Assembly (NCBI RefSeq): GCF_910591885.1
Contig: NC_063285.1
Coordinates: forward strand, 496,001-560,000
Length of the DNA: 64,000 bases
Reading direction: 5' to 3'
Source: Bombus terrestris
Lineage: Eukaryota > Arthropoda > Insecta > Hymenoptera > Apidae
Shown here: piece after piece, positions 1-12,950 of the stretch
How the letters are laid out: every line of letters starts with the position of its first letter
Numbering within the stretch: the first letter of the stretch is position 1
The notes under the pieces: model-generated
Told to the model about the DNA's origin: nothing
Seen by the model: the letters and a program-made list of their open reading frames with translations, nothing else
The model's database searches: none
Translations under genes and position numbers: made by a program

Positions 1-1330
1 ATGTCTTTCGTTGATGGCTTTAGGAGTTTGTTCGACTGATGGGAATGTCTGTTTTTTATTATCGTTATTATCGTCCCTCGCGCACCATGGTGCACGAGCA
101 TCTCGTTCTCAATAATTTCGATCGTGTAATTTTCATTTTCTTTCGGTTGCCTTTTGTAGCTGTGCTACAGAGAGGTGGCCCATACGCACGTATTGGTTTA
201 ATCATTGCAGTGTATAGTGTCCTTTTATCTATTATCTTCAGTTTCCATTTCCTCCTGATTAGCCAATACGGTTGTTTCGTGGCGGATGCTATCTTCTTTG
301 TTATGTGTTTTATGCGACAGTCCCACGTTAATCTTTTATCTAGTACAATTCCTAAATATTTCGTTTCCGTTGTCCGTGGTACGATTGTTTGGTTTATAAA
401 TACCGGCTTTTGTTCTTGCCGATTTAATGCGAAGCAAATATTTCTACTTCTCTGTGGGCTGATTGTAATTTTCTTTTGTACCATCCATCAATATAGTAGT
501 TTTAGTTTGTGCGTTAAATGTCATGTTGTAGTAAAATTGTCGTAGACTATGGAATCGTCTGCAAATATCAGCATTAAATTTATTTTGTAATTTCTGTTGT
601 AAATGTAAAGAAGAGTATAGGTAACTCTGCCTTATATTTTCGTTGCTTATTTCAACTTGCAGGAATCTATCATTTGCGTAATCTCGCAACATGCTAACCA
701 AATGCCGGGATAGTTTGTTGCCGAGATCTTTTATTATCAAAAGCATTGACTACGTCTAGGAAGACACAATTTCAATTTCCCTGTTATTAAATGGACTAGA
801 TCGTGGATCTAGCCAAACCGCTGGAGTGAAACAAGTTCGCGATTTATGACAAGTTTCATCAAGTGTCCTAGTATGACGTTTTTTAAAATTTTTCAAAGTA
901 ATGAGATCCATTATTATTTCCATTGCGATGGCATGAATTGTATTGTTATTGTATTACGCGCCTCGTTGAACAGTATTGTTTCTTGGCGTTACGTTTTTTA
1001 GAATTTTCCCCAGGATCGAAAGGTAATCAGTTCTTTCTACGCTGAGGTTCTTTATTAGCGTTCTGATTACTGTTCAGCTTGTTCTAAATTCCTTCGGGGA
1101 TCGCACTGTTTGTATCGTCCATATTATATCATTGTTTGCGTTATGGATCTGTTTGCAGATGTCCTTTGGCTAGTTTGTTGTTCCCAAGTATATTTTTATT
1201 GCTGCAGTCTGTGCATATGTTTCTTTTATTCCCCGCATGGGATAGTGTTTTATTCCTTTGCGTACTAGAATTGCTGGCCCTCTCCTGATTTATTTGAAAT
1301 AGCTGAGCACCGTTTTATGTGTTTCCTGCA
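1..1330 (-). pseudogene. Decayed jockey-like LINE (endonuclease/reverse transcriptase), cut by window edge
   Basis: Read on the reverse strand, broken frames give a non-LTR retrotransposon polyprotein in the right order. Around 1290-1180 is an endonuclease-like block (AILVRKGIKHYP followed by TAAIKI). Around 746-640 is a mid-RT stretch (LSRHLVSMLRDYANDRFLQV). Bases 484-68 hold the late RT/thumb segment with TKYLGIVLDKRLTW, then KIIDKRTLYTAMIKPI and a degenerate STATKGNRKKM. These blocks are typical of jockey-clade RTs, where this end follows the catalytic domain. Several frameshifts and stops separate them and the catalytic FADD box is not readable, so the copy is dead. The 3' end lies beyond base 1. 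The family call is from recalled motifs; the exact clade is uncertain. Confidence 0.72.
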
Positions 1331-2822
1331 GTAAGCATATATCTATCTTGCGTTGGTCAGTATGAATTTGTTTCGAAACATTTTCAACTTTCTCTTTTTT
1401 TCATTTGGTGTCGCACTTGGCCGCGAGAGTTATTATCGACTGTTGTCTTGGTTGAAACAATGCACGCGTTATTCTACTTTTTGCTAAGAGCTTTGGTGCT
1501 CTAAGACCTCTGTTATCGACACTAAGCGCTAAAACTCTAATGTCCCAAAGCGAGTAACAACGAGCTTTTAAAACCTCGAGAACCGCGCTGAAGTAAACAC
1601 AATGTAATTAGAAATAAATCGATTTATGTCTGTTTGTCGATATTTCCATTCGAGAATACTCGAATCTTATTTCGTAGAAAATTTATTCTAGGAAAATGGA
1701 AGAATATCTGCAAATAATTTTTTCGCTACAATTGATAAATAACGCTGTTACATAAAGTTTCGTTTTAAACTGATTATTGCGCGAATACTTTCTATGGCGA
1801 GTGAAATTGTTTCGTACTCTCAACACGGGCACAAAATCAGATTTTCGAATAATTTGTTACATTGCGTTCGAACGTGTTGCTATAGAATTTCTATGCAACG
1901 TGCAGCGCGTTTGTTATCACATTTGTTTCGCATATCAAATCGACGTTATGCTTTCAATTTCATCTGCCCGTTACCCAACAACTCGTATCTCTCTCTATCC
2001 CTTTCTCTTCCATCATCTCTCATCCCATCTTTCACGGTTTCGTTTCAGCCCTGAAACTTACAGTTTTTCAGTTTTTCAGTTTTTCAGTTTTTCAGTTCCA
2101 TCGTGTCCAAAAATTGGCCAGACGACAGAGGTCACAAATTTGTGAAATCTCTCGCACCAATACTCGAAAAAGATTTCGAAACGAAAAATATCACTATGGT
2201 TTTTAAATCAAATATTAATCGTTTTATTCATATTGACATACAATACATAAGTAGGCAGCTTCGGTGTACTTTGAAAGTTCAAATATCGACACTAAAGATA
2301 TTATTATAAAAAGAATTTGCTCGCATTACTAAATCTTGAACGCAACGTATTCATTTCTCGTTTAAATTGTAATTTACTTAGATAATTTATTCTTGTCTAA
2401 ACTTGTTTATTCAACGTAGTTTATTCAACTACGTAGCTTTAAGATTTGGTGGAACATTTTTCTCGTCTAGACGACCAACAACAATTCGTTTCTCATTTTC
2501 AAACTAACGCTTGTGGAAGAAGCTTTATCTTCGACATTGATTTGCATGTAATAACGATTAAAATAACTTGAAGCTGTGTTATTATGTTTTACGGAAGAAG
2601 GTAACTGTTACTTGTAGATGGAAATTCCTGCGCAATGTTATGATCGTAACGTTACCTTTGCAAAACGTAGTCTCTTTTCGTTGAAGTAAACAATTTAATA
2701 ATATTCTCGCAATATCGATGCCCGCATAGTGCTAATCCTTTAGATATCGTAAAGGAGGATATTATTTCGGTTAATATTTATTTGAAATGGTAGCGGCGTG
2801 TCTGTAAATGGATTTTCGAGTA
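1331..2822. other. No gene recognised; AT-rich, one short tandem repeat
   Basis: Short open frames occur (up to about 120 codons near 1777-2145), but none shows a recognisable domain or splice structure. A pyrimidine-rich patch at 1985-2060 precedes the 8-bp repeat. Confidence 0.5.
2061..2100 (+). repeat. Four-plus copies of an 8-bp microsatellite (CAGTTTTT)
   Basis: The unit CAGTTTTT is repeated perfectly four times and then ends in CAGTTCC. It lies just downstream of a CT-rich tract. No function is evident. Confidence 0.9.
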
Positions 2823-3751
2823 CGGTAGAACTTCCATTATACGAACTAATTGCAGGACAAAAGTGTTCGCATAAGAGGATTTTCACATAACAGAACGAGC
2901 GTTTAGCACTCGTCCGATTTAAGATTGCGGACAAACTGAAATAAAATAAGAACAACTTGTTCGCAGGTAACATCGAATACAATCAAGTACAATTTAAATA
3001 CGATTGAATATAAAATCAAAAAGACGTTATTATTCAGTCCTGCTTCTTTTCAATGAAATCAAAGGAAACAAACTTATCGCACATATTCTTGCCAGCTAAA
3101 TCACATTCTCTTCGGGCTTGAAACCATTTAAGCTCGAAACACCTCGGAACAGTAGTACATCTTCGTCTCTGCTGTCATAGATTTCATCTGGACTGTTCGC
3201 TTCTTCAGCATTGTTTAAAACATTTTGCAAAGCAACTCCGTGGGGGGGATTTGCTCGCGATTATTGTAATTTTTATCGAATCGTTGTCACTCTGTTACGC
3301 TCGGCCTATCTCGATCGTTGCATCCTGGTATTCGATGTAATATGTCATTTCCGCTTGAATCTAATTCCTCGGTTTCTTTCATTATTTCATGCAACGAAAG
3401 TGACTTTGGTCTTTTGTACTCTACGTTCAACCAAGCATTTCCCACCATATTATCGCAGTCTTTTAAATATAACTTTTCATGGGCTTTAATTACGCGTTCG
3501 TTCTTAATTATGTCTGTGGTTAGCAGAAACCCTACACGCGCAGCTACGTAAACACGTTGCACGTTTAGTAGTAGTTGAATGATTAATATACTGTTCGTAT
3601 AATGAAATGTTCAAGATATCAAATAAATGGACGTTCGTATAATAAAACGTCCAAAGAACAACACGTTGCCGTAATAGAACGTGAAAACAACAGAACGTTC
3701 ATAGAATGAAACGTTTATTTAACGAGCGTTCATTTAACGGAGGTTCTATTG
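2823..3751 (-). mobile_element. Pogo/Tigger-like DNA transposon fossil, about 0.93 kb
   Basis: The left end reads CGGTAGAACTTCCATTATAC. The right end, reverse-complemented, reads CAATAGAACCTCCGTTAAAT. These match at most positions and fit the pogo-type CAGTAGAAC(C/T)TCC terminus after decay. The left end follows a TA dinucleotide; the right flank has decayed to CA. Both subterminal regions are rich in repeated short GAACG and TATACGAAC motifs, as is usual where pogo transposases bind. Inside, on the reverse strand, is a broken transposase tail. The element is far shorter than a full Tigger, so most of the coding region is deleted. Confidence 0.6.
3225..3562 (-). pseudogene. Remnant of pogo/Tigger transposase C-terminal region
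   Basis: The reverse strand encodes LKDCDNMVGNAWLNV about a third of the way into an open stretch. This resembles the conserved tail segment of Tigger-type transposases (KDC..MI..AW), which follows the DDE catalytic domain. An acidic, E-rich stretch (IMKETEELDSSGND) follows, and then stops. No DDE residues are present, so only the end of the protein remains. It lies inside the TIRs of the 2823-3751 element and runs in the orientation expected for its 3' end. Identification rests on one short motif plus position within pogo-like TIRs. Confidence 0.5.
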
Positions 3752-6700
3752 CAATTGATTTCGCACGATGCCAATGCTTTGTGATAGCTGGCTGAAAGTT
3801 GGCCGTGGTAGAAAAAGCTTTGCTCCGCATATAAAGTCACGAATCTGGTGGTAAAAAAATTTAGAGACAGTCTGTCTAATTTTTGGACGACGCAAACATT
3901 TCGTTTTAAAAGCCGCGCAGTTTACAGGCTAGCCGCTAGTATAAATAGGCAACTAAACTGATAGGGAAATTGAGATCCGCAAACTATGCAACCGCGACTG
4001 AGGCATTGATTGCGCCGTGCTACGTTCCGCTTCGCTGCTAACGTTTCAATGAATAAAGTTAACCAATAAAGCATCGAATCGTACAGCGTTTGCAAGATTG
4101 AAGGTATTCACGTGCTGCAACGAGTTGCGTTTCGTTAAAATTAATGCCACGAATCGTTTTTACGCATCGTTGAAATTGCGGAACGATACCCACCGAAACA
4201 GCGAGTTTCATTCTTCAAAAACGAAACTGTTACTCCGCCGGGCATTGATTTCTAACGATTTCATTTGAAATTTCTACAGTCTTTCGCGTTTCATTTTTTA
4301 TTTGCTTCGCGCTGGAGACACGCGCAGACACGCGATCAGCGAAATAGCTTTACATAGCCTCGACGAATCCCTGCATTTTTCCACAAAAGTTTAAGTTAAG
4401 TCATTGCTCTTTTATCATTAAAGAATATAGAAAAAGCCAAATGTGGCGAATTAGAAAAGAAATTTCTGTGAGAAAGGAACATTTATTTAAATAGAAAATA
4501 CAAATAAATAAATATCTTTTGCTTTTTTAACTTACACAACATTATATCAACTCTTAGACTGTAAACGTGTTTACGGTACCCTCAAGCTGTAAGCTTTCAG
4601 TAGGTAATACTTGTTAAAGTGCCAAAAAATTCATATAGCATGTTCAAACGTTCTAAATTAAGGACATTTTAAAACTTTCGCCACATAATCTTTTGCAGGT
4701 GGGGCGAAAAAAGGTTTTCTATTTACTTGCGAGAAACTTAACCCGGTCAAAGTAACCCGGACATGAAATACTTTTACAGTTTAAGGTTTCATTTTTTTTC
4801 TTTTTTTTTTGCTTCTACACGTTGAACACGCGAATGACGCATCTGAAGCACATTCTTCGCCATCCCGATGAAAACAGCGAATATATTAGACCCATGTTTC
4901 GTTATTACAATCTTTTGAAATTGCCGCTACAAAAATAAATATAACACTCTGAACGTGTCCCACATTGGATACGTACGAATTTCGACAGTAAAGTAATAAT
5001 TGTACCAAGAAGGAAACGACACGACGTCGAAAATTTTGGTGCGCTGTCGGATGCAACGATCAGCTGCGTTCAACGACAGATTTCCAGCATTCTTTTGCCT
5101 TTTGCACTTAACGAAAAGTTTTACATTGTTGCCGATTGATTTTGTTAGTTACCTGCCGAGATATTGCATTGTTTCTTCACTCAAGATGTTCTTCTAATAA
5201 TTTCTGGTATACACAAACGAGATTTCTTAGAAATAAAATATTTTCAAATAGAAATGTAAAATATAAGCATTTCGAAACAACGCGTGGTAGATATATTTAT
5301 GGCCAGTTTATTACAATTGCAATTCTTCATTAATTAATAAATTTAATATTTTTAACACGGTAGTTACATTGATCTTGTTACAAAAGAATTGGAGATAAGC
5401 TTCTCATTCCTCTTAATTTCGATCTAATTGTACATTTAAACGTGTAGTTTGATAAAGGCTTTTTTTGAGTGCTCAAAGGAACATTAACTAACGCATTCGC
5501 GACATTTACTGCATATGATGAACGACGTGGCTATCCCGGAAACTAAACGAATGAAACATCTAAGACTGCACCTGCGACTCAAAACTCGCACGAAAAAAGC
5601 AATTGAAAATACAACAACAAAGATCCACGTTGCTAAACTTGAACACTGCGGTCAATTATCCTCGGAACAGCTGTCAGTGCTCCGTGAGATACCTGCTACG
5701 TATATGAAAAATAGCAACTATCCAAGAGGAAATACAGAGAAACGCAACGGAACATAAGGAAAGGGTTACGCAATATCCAATCAACCAGCCCTACCGACGT
5801 ACAATGATAGATTAAAGGAAGACTAAGAATCCTGCTGACTCTCATGGGATACTGTGAGATGATATCCTTCTGGAGATGGTGATCCACGTGATAATTTACA
5901 GTTGCAAGAACTTATCGATTATCCAACAAGACAAACCCCAGAGAGAATAAAGTGAATCTTGGTACGGCGATTTATGTTTTAAACGTTTCTATTACGATAT
6001 CCATTCACAAACTTGCAAAAATATGCAAAAGTTCTATAATAAATGAAAATGATTGAAAATTTATCGAAATAAATTGTAAAAATTAAATATCGGAAGAATT
6101 TATAAAGGAAGATATAAAAAGACTCATTTGTTTCTCCGAAACAAAGGATCATGCGCTCAAATCTTTTCGGAGCTGTTTTACCACCAACCTAAAGCATCCA
6201 ATGCACTTTTTCCAGCCAGTTTTTCCAATTGATCGCATCGCCTTGTTAGAATGTTATCTGAAAAATGTTTGTGGTAAGCATATTTATATCAGTTATTAAA
6301 GTATGAGCGAAAAAGGCGAATGTCACTGATAAACTCAAAAGTTTAAATTATGTATCTTTAAAATAAACTTTTAATAGAAATACTTTTCATAGAAGGAAGG
6401 ATTTTATAATAAACTGTGAAAGCTGTAGCACATATTTTACACATAAGTATTTAGTAGGAATTTAATATCGGACGGTCCATTGTTCTGTAACTATATAATA
6501 GCGGCAATTATCGAACTATTGCAAAAGATTTCTTCTCTGTACGGTTAAAAACATTCATAAAGCATGTTGTAAAAGGAAAGTGCAAAAGGAACATGGGAAA
6601 AATCGTAAGTCGAAGTACATTCAACATGCACGTACTATGCGTTTTTTATAATGGAATTCCTGGCATCTCTGCACCCGGTTACCAGGTTCACTCGCTACTG

Positions 6701-7270
6701 AAAGTTTAACGAGGTATGTCGGAATCCGTGTAGCGTTTTTGTCGCACTTTTGTAACATGAATTTTGTCGGTTCGAATGAAATTTTCAACGTTAACGGCAA
6801 ACGAATAAAAGCAAAGAAGATTTAACGCTTCACTATGAATGTAATTCATCGATTGAATTTGACGTTTGCATCAGGATATCGCGTCCTTTATAACATTCCT
6901 AAATATCGTTCTTGTGACAAAAAGTCACACTTTTGTCGTAAAATGCTGAATAAATTTTAGACATAGTTTATTATAGCCACGTACACGCTTACACGCTATA
7001 GTTTTACATACGCTAGCAGTAATATGATTGACAAACGTTCCGGTATAGACGCATTACTGTATTACCTTTTGCCTTTGATCGTTTAATTTAATTCCACTTG
7101 CAAATTACATTTTTTATTTCTTAGTTTCTCACGATATTAAATAACGTTATGTGTTTATGCATAAAAGTATGTTTGGTAGTATGTGTAAATAATAATAAAT
7201 GGTAGTAATCGAATCTACGATATATTAAAAAATTGCGTAAAATAAAGATTCAGTTGGTCCGGTTGATGCT
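3752..7270. other. No gene or element recognised
   Basis: AT-rich sequence. A slightly GC-richer patch lies at 3880-4060, and an 80-codon frame at 5515-5757 has no recognised domain. Nothing here can be supported as a gene. Confidence 0.45.
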
Positions 7271-7360
7271 GGCAAATATTAATCTAACCCGACCTATAAC
7301 CCATTAATTTATCTCTGTTTGTTTATATTAAAGATGATTAGCATCAATGACTTAAGTTTA
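7271..7360 (+). repeat. Dispersed repeat, copy A (partner near 18331)
   Basis: Shares the pattern ATATTAATCTAACCC, then ACCCATT(A/G)ATTTAT, then TTATATTAAAGATGA(T/C)TAGCA with 18331-18430 in the same orientation. Similarity stops on both sides. The class is unknown; it is probably a fragment of a transposon present elsewhere. Confidence 0.6.
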
Positions 7361-10300
7361 CCTTGGGCTATATAAAAGCGTGATGGAAACTAAATTTAAT
7401 TGAAATTTTGTAAACATGTCGGAAATACCAAGTGACGATGACATGTTAAAATCGGCGAGGTGTGCTCTTTTCTGTATAGTTATTATTATTTGTTTTCACG
7501 CTATAAATATGAAATCAATACATCGTCAAATAATTCCCCCAAATGATCGAAAGAAATATTTCTCCGTGCAATTTTAATTCCTATAAGTTTCAAACGATAC
7601 AGAAATTAATTTTGGTAAAGACGAAAAAAAGTAAAAATATGAGACAATCATATAAAGGAGGAAAAAAGGATAATGTTACGTTAAATAAATCGTGTCTAGA
7701 TTTATAGTTACAGTTATATTTATATTTTTAATTAAAATGAACGTGTAGTCGAATGCATATCTTTGGAAGTTGATAGAAAAATAACAATAACGCTTAAATG
7801 GCTTTAGTGGAATTTTTCACATTCCATTGTTATACTATCTTCGCTATATATTGGAAACTTAAACAATATAAACTTTCAGGCTGCTGATACTCTAACTGTA
7901 TTTTAATTACACATTCTACTGTACGTGATAAATTCTTTCGTTTTAATTGAATTTTCATTGGCTATCGTTTCTCCACAAGTAAAATATGGAAAAATCAGGA
8001 TATGAAAGAATATCTTGAATTAATAACTATTGATGTAAATAATGCCAAGTCAAAAGTGGAAAACATTTAAATTCTTATAAAGCATATTATTTAATCGATT
8101 TAAAAATTTCTCTATGCCTGTTTGTTATACTCCTCTTTACAGCTTCCGGAAATGGAATATGTTACATGCGTTGTCTAATGTCTAAAATATTATTTAGACG
8201 TAAATAATTAAATTGTGTGTACATTTATGTAAACTCGTAGAGAATATTTAACAATACTATAAATAATAGGTAAATAAATTTTACGTTAATCGAGTTATGG
8301 TACTTTGTATTTAAATTTAAATGTATGTAAATTAAAAGCTTTTCGCAAAAATATATTTGAAGAAATTATACAGAATCGCCCGCATAAAGTGCTTTTTTCA
8401 ATTCTTTTAATTTTAATGATACAAGAGGACTGATATTTGAGGAACGAGAGATTTAATGACTATTGTAGAACACGAAAGGACAAATGTTTGAAAGAGAACG
8501 ATCACCGTTTTGAACGTTTAATGAAACAATTTAATAAAAGAATTTTACCCGACAGTACGTCTATTTTAATTACCCTTTGAAGCCTGCTGTAATCTTCCTT
8601 TAGACCTTTCGTTCGTCATAGCTCTTCAGCACGTTCATCTCCAGGTGTATTTTCACAGAACGCAGGCTTGTTTCCGCCAACACCACGTATATGCCTACTC
8701 TTTACAAACGCCTCGAAATATAATGCGAAAGATGCTGTTGGATTAATGCAGGAAGTGAGTGCGTGTGTAACTGCAAAAGTTTAATCAACATATTTCTGTT
8801 TTTCTTTCTTTCGTTAGTAACGATCACATTTTTGAAGAATAAATCGGAAATATAGACGTGCCTTCCTCGGATAGAAATTAATTTAATGAAATAATTATTC
8901 TAACGAGAATTATTACATCTTATAATTTATTGGATTTAACGAACAGATGTTATAAAGTAAATGTTAAAAAATTCAATTGAGAATTTGCAAAAGATTCTAC
9001 AAAAAAAATAACCTAATTCTATGGAATCTGTACTAGCAACCTTTACTATCGCTTGCTATACTTTATTGCGGCTCATCGTAATATGCCCATGTAATTTTTT
9101 TCGTAAATAAATGTATCACATTTTCTACCAATACATCTTGTTTGTTACGTTCTTTTACAACTGTTAACGAATAATCACAGTGTTGGGTATACCTAAGTAA
9201 TTACATGTTGTATGTACTTTAAGATATTTTTCACGCGTCGGTCACTAGTGGGGCACATTGGGTAAATGGGAAGCACAGTGACAGTCACCGGTGACCGTCA
9301 TGACGGTGAATGTATTAATTACGCAAAATAACGAAAAATACATTAAGTAAATGTTCGGAAGAGTTATCTAAATGAACAGGAACGAACATGGCATACTATT
9401 TAAAAAGAGATGAAGGCTATGCCAGAAGAATCTCTTGTTCCTCAAGTAATCAGTTCTCTCATATCACTTTATGTGTACCACATTACGTACATATAATAAA
9501 TTAAATGATATTAATGAAAGAATATCAAATAAATAAATAAATAATATATAACATACAGGATCATACAGTCACCTAAGTCGAGCATTTTTTAATTTTGGAG
9601 ATGAGGAGAAATGTTTACAGCAAATTGTGTAGTTCCAAGCCATTACACGGTGGACAGAACTCGCGAATGTGCTTGAAAGATTTCAAGGTTACCTATGACA
9701 ATATAGCTCTTTTGGGCTACGATGTAGTTCTAATGAGTGCAAAATGAAAAGTCACAATGTATGCTCCTAAAATAATAATGATATTCACAGCTTTGTCGGC
9801 AGGATCTTATTCGGTGAATTCAAAACGCACACGATTTTTGTCTGAAACATTTTTCCGTATCTCGAAAATTGAAAGAGGTATTCGCGTAAATCTATCGTTT
9901 AAGAATGTCGAAAATGCGTAGCGAAGGAATCGATTCGATGCATTTCTAATCGTCGCATACGGACGAGTATTCGTGTACAAAACTTGAGCGAGATAAAGTC
10001 CACGTGCTTCGGAAACAGCTCCATACAGAAATACCAGGAAGAAAAAGGAGTTAAGTGAATGGCACAGGCACCCAGGAGAATGTGTGAAGCTTATTCAGAG
10101 TAGAAGCGAAATCCTTCGCCTTTCGAGAAAGCGTTGAAGATGTCGAGCACGTAGCTTGGTACCTGATCATTGCCTGAAGCTTACCATGGGAAATATATGA
10201 GAATGCTGACGCAGGATCGTCCAAAAAGTTTCACGCCAACTCGAATCCCAGTTATAAATACTTTTCGTGACTTTTTTCTTGATTTTTCAGGCACGATAGC

Positions 10301-11159
10301 TGCACTGTAAACGCATAAAAGAAAAAAGGAAACATAAAAGGTTGGAAAATAACGTAAATCTTCTTTTCTAAGGAGATTATATTTTGTCCTTAAGTACTAA
10401 AAACTCGCGGATTTTTTAATCATTTTTTCTTTAAATTTGCCTAAATAATTACAACATGTATTGCAATTTTTAAAGTATATCACTAAAAGTTTTTCAATAA
10501 TCCTGATATTATTTCTTCCCTAAGCCCTGATTAAACAATACAAGTTTCCGCGTTTAAAAGTTTCACTTGTCTAGCTGCGTATTTTACAACGGTGAGTACG
10601 GTAATTAAGTTGCTAAAAGACTTTGTTCGATAGATCAGCAACTATTTAACAGCTACTCGAGTGCTAAAACGACGAGTTTCACCTTTGAGACGTAAAGTTC
10701 TATTATTTATTAAGGAGTCACGTACGTACATTCGTTTTTCTTCGCAACTACGTGTAGGATCTATAGGCAGATCGAAAGTAAAAACATGTACACCACAAAA
10801 CACGAAATGTACGATATTTAATACGTGTAAATTTAATTGAAAAATATTAATCAACGATGTTTACGATACTAATTAAAATAGTCGTTCCGTGCCTGCTCTT
10901 CTGCTCGTATGTCGCACATTCGGCAATTTAACGAAAAATTCCAAGATGAAGTAGACATTTTACAAATCTATAAAGAAAGCATAAGCGTGTGAAACGAAGT
11001 GGAAAATGGCAAAGAATCTCACGGGGGAAAATTAATTTCAGGATTCGGTGAGTTTGGCATTGTATTAACGGGATAGTTGATATCGCAGAAGCACGTGTGC
11101 ACGCGAGACATAAGCTGATTCCAAAATCATTTGTACAATTTATCTGACATCCTGACTAG
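7361..11159. other. No gene recognised; one possible piggyBac-type terminus
   Basis: Mostly AT-rich intergenic or intronic DNA. At 9257-9318 a GC-richer block ends in TGACGGTGAATGTATTAA. Read on the reverse strand this is TTAATACATTCACCGTCA, which resembles the TTAACAC..TTGACGG ends of piggyBac-like MITEs here. No matching second end was found. A somewhat GC-richer patch at 8580-8770 shows no recognisable structure. Confidence 0.4.
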
Positions 11160-12950
11160 TCGAAACATCGACGTAACCAGACTGAAGGGCCGTGATCGTC
11201 CGCAGATAGATCGTAGCGATTCGATTGACCGATCAACTGGAGCACACGCAGTTACGGCGTACCAACCAGGAATCAGCTATTGGAGATGAAGGGACGCGAG
11301 TAGAGAGGACGTTGTCGGGCAACGTTCCGCTCGCTACCAGTCGAAAGGGGGTAGGAAGTTGGGGAAGAGGAGGCGTGAGAGGAGGCGGCTGATGTGGAGG
11401 ACGCTCGAGGGGGTAACAGGTCGGATGTCCGGCAGTCCGTCACCGACTATCCCCCAGTATCTCCGGCGTGGTCCACCGCGTCACAGCGACCGGCCTGCAG
11501 CCATATCGCCAGCTACATAACAAGTCCTGAATATGCATATATTCAACTACAGAGGACCGCTTCACTAACCCCGACACCCTTGTGTACACGGCTTTACTTA
11601 CACTCGAACCGTGTCTCTTGTGTGCGTACACGCAGTTGCTCATAGGTTCGCGAATCTCGGTATAGCGACGCGCGAGCTGATCCTCTTCTCTTCTCTTCTC
11701 TTCTCTTCTCTTCTCTTCCTTCTACCGTACACACGATCCTATACGCTTCCCGACATCCTATATAATATATAGATCTCATTCTCTGTATCCGTGTTCGTCC
11801 TCTCGCATCCAGACACACATCACCCTTACCCTTCTCGGCCGCTCGATCGCGTTCACCCGTCTCTGTTCGTCTCTCTAGCTACTTGATTTTCTGCTTTGCT
11901 CTGTCAACATCGTCTCTCTCGTTTCCACTCGGTCATCGACGAAGCACCATTGACGCCAGTTCACTGCCTGCCAACGCAAGAATTTATGACCGTGTATGCC
12001 GCGTCAGCTCATATATTCACGGTCGGATTTTGACATATCGCGTGCATTACGGACATTCTAATTACCTGCTCTCTCATAGAAATACATATCTTTGGCCTAC
12101 AGAGAAAAATTTCTCTCCCCCTTTGTTCTGCTTTCCACCTTTGTCAAGAAAATCACCACGTTCGCGTATGCTAGGTGCGTACATATCTACAAAACTTGTT
12201 GATCTCTGATATATAGATTAGGTACATTTGGAATACCCAGGTTGTCCAGTAAGAGTATTAAACAGGAAATCGATAGGTTCGTATTAAAACTTTAAAGACG
12301 CGTTTGAAATTGCGAATGATTGTCATCGGAGAATTGAAAGAAGAAAATACTTTGTTTTAAAAGGCATTCGAATAGCCATCGGAACATTCTCAATGAAAAT
12401 ACCGCATTTCTCAGGTGCAGCTTCAGCTTCGCATCCAACCTTTCCAATCGAGTCAGTGGCGTTCACATAACAGAGCTGCGTCGACGTATCGTCTTTGTAC
12501 GCTGATCTGACTCTCTGCCGTCCCTTTGATGCAATAGCTTTGCCGTCTTTTTAAGTTTCCTAGTTTCCCCACTATGCCCTTTCTGCCCCCTGTCTCCCCT
12601 TCTACGCCCTCTTTCTCTCTCTCGCTACCACTTTCTATTTACCTGTCTAGGTGTATCACTGTTTTTCTATTCATGTAGCTACCGCTCTTTCCTCGTTTTC
12701 CTTTCTCTCCTTTATTCGACTGCTCGCCATTCGGCGCCGTTTGACACGACGATCGCGAACCATTTGAAAGTTACCAGAGAAAAGAGAAAAGAGGAGCCGT
12801 CCCTGCCTGGGCCGTATCAGAGAGGGGTCAGACTCGATAAAAAGACTGCAAGTTTAATGGACGTCGAGCCATCTCGAATGCAGACTATTCCTAGTAGCGT
12901 GTCTGTGTCTCCGTCATTCTTGCGCATCCTCGTTTTCGCCTAACGCGTTT
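11160..12950. promoter_or_regulatory. CpG- and pyrimidine-rich island, candidate promoter/5' exon region
   Basis: Base composition changes sharply here. Bases 11160-11520 are GC-rich with many CpGs and purine-rich runs (GGGGGTAGG, GGAAGAGGAGG). From 11660 to 12950 the plus strand becomes CT-rich (TCTCTCTCTCG, CCCTTTCTGCCCCC). Such islands in AT-rich insect DNA often mark 5' ends of genes with long first introns. No TATA box, defined start codon or splice donor could be fixed, and the short open frames (for example 11394-11645) look accidental. Strand and gene are therefore unknown. Confidence 0.35.
11683..11718 (+). repeat. (CTCTT)n microsatellite
   Basis: About seven uninterrupted 5-bp units sit within the pyrimidine-rich part of the island. 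Confidence 0.95.

Noticed and set aside
39..545. 168-codon plus-strand open frame
   Set aside because: It is antisense to the reverse-transcriptase fossil read on the minus strand and has no domain of its own.
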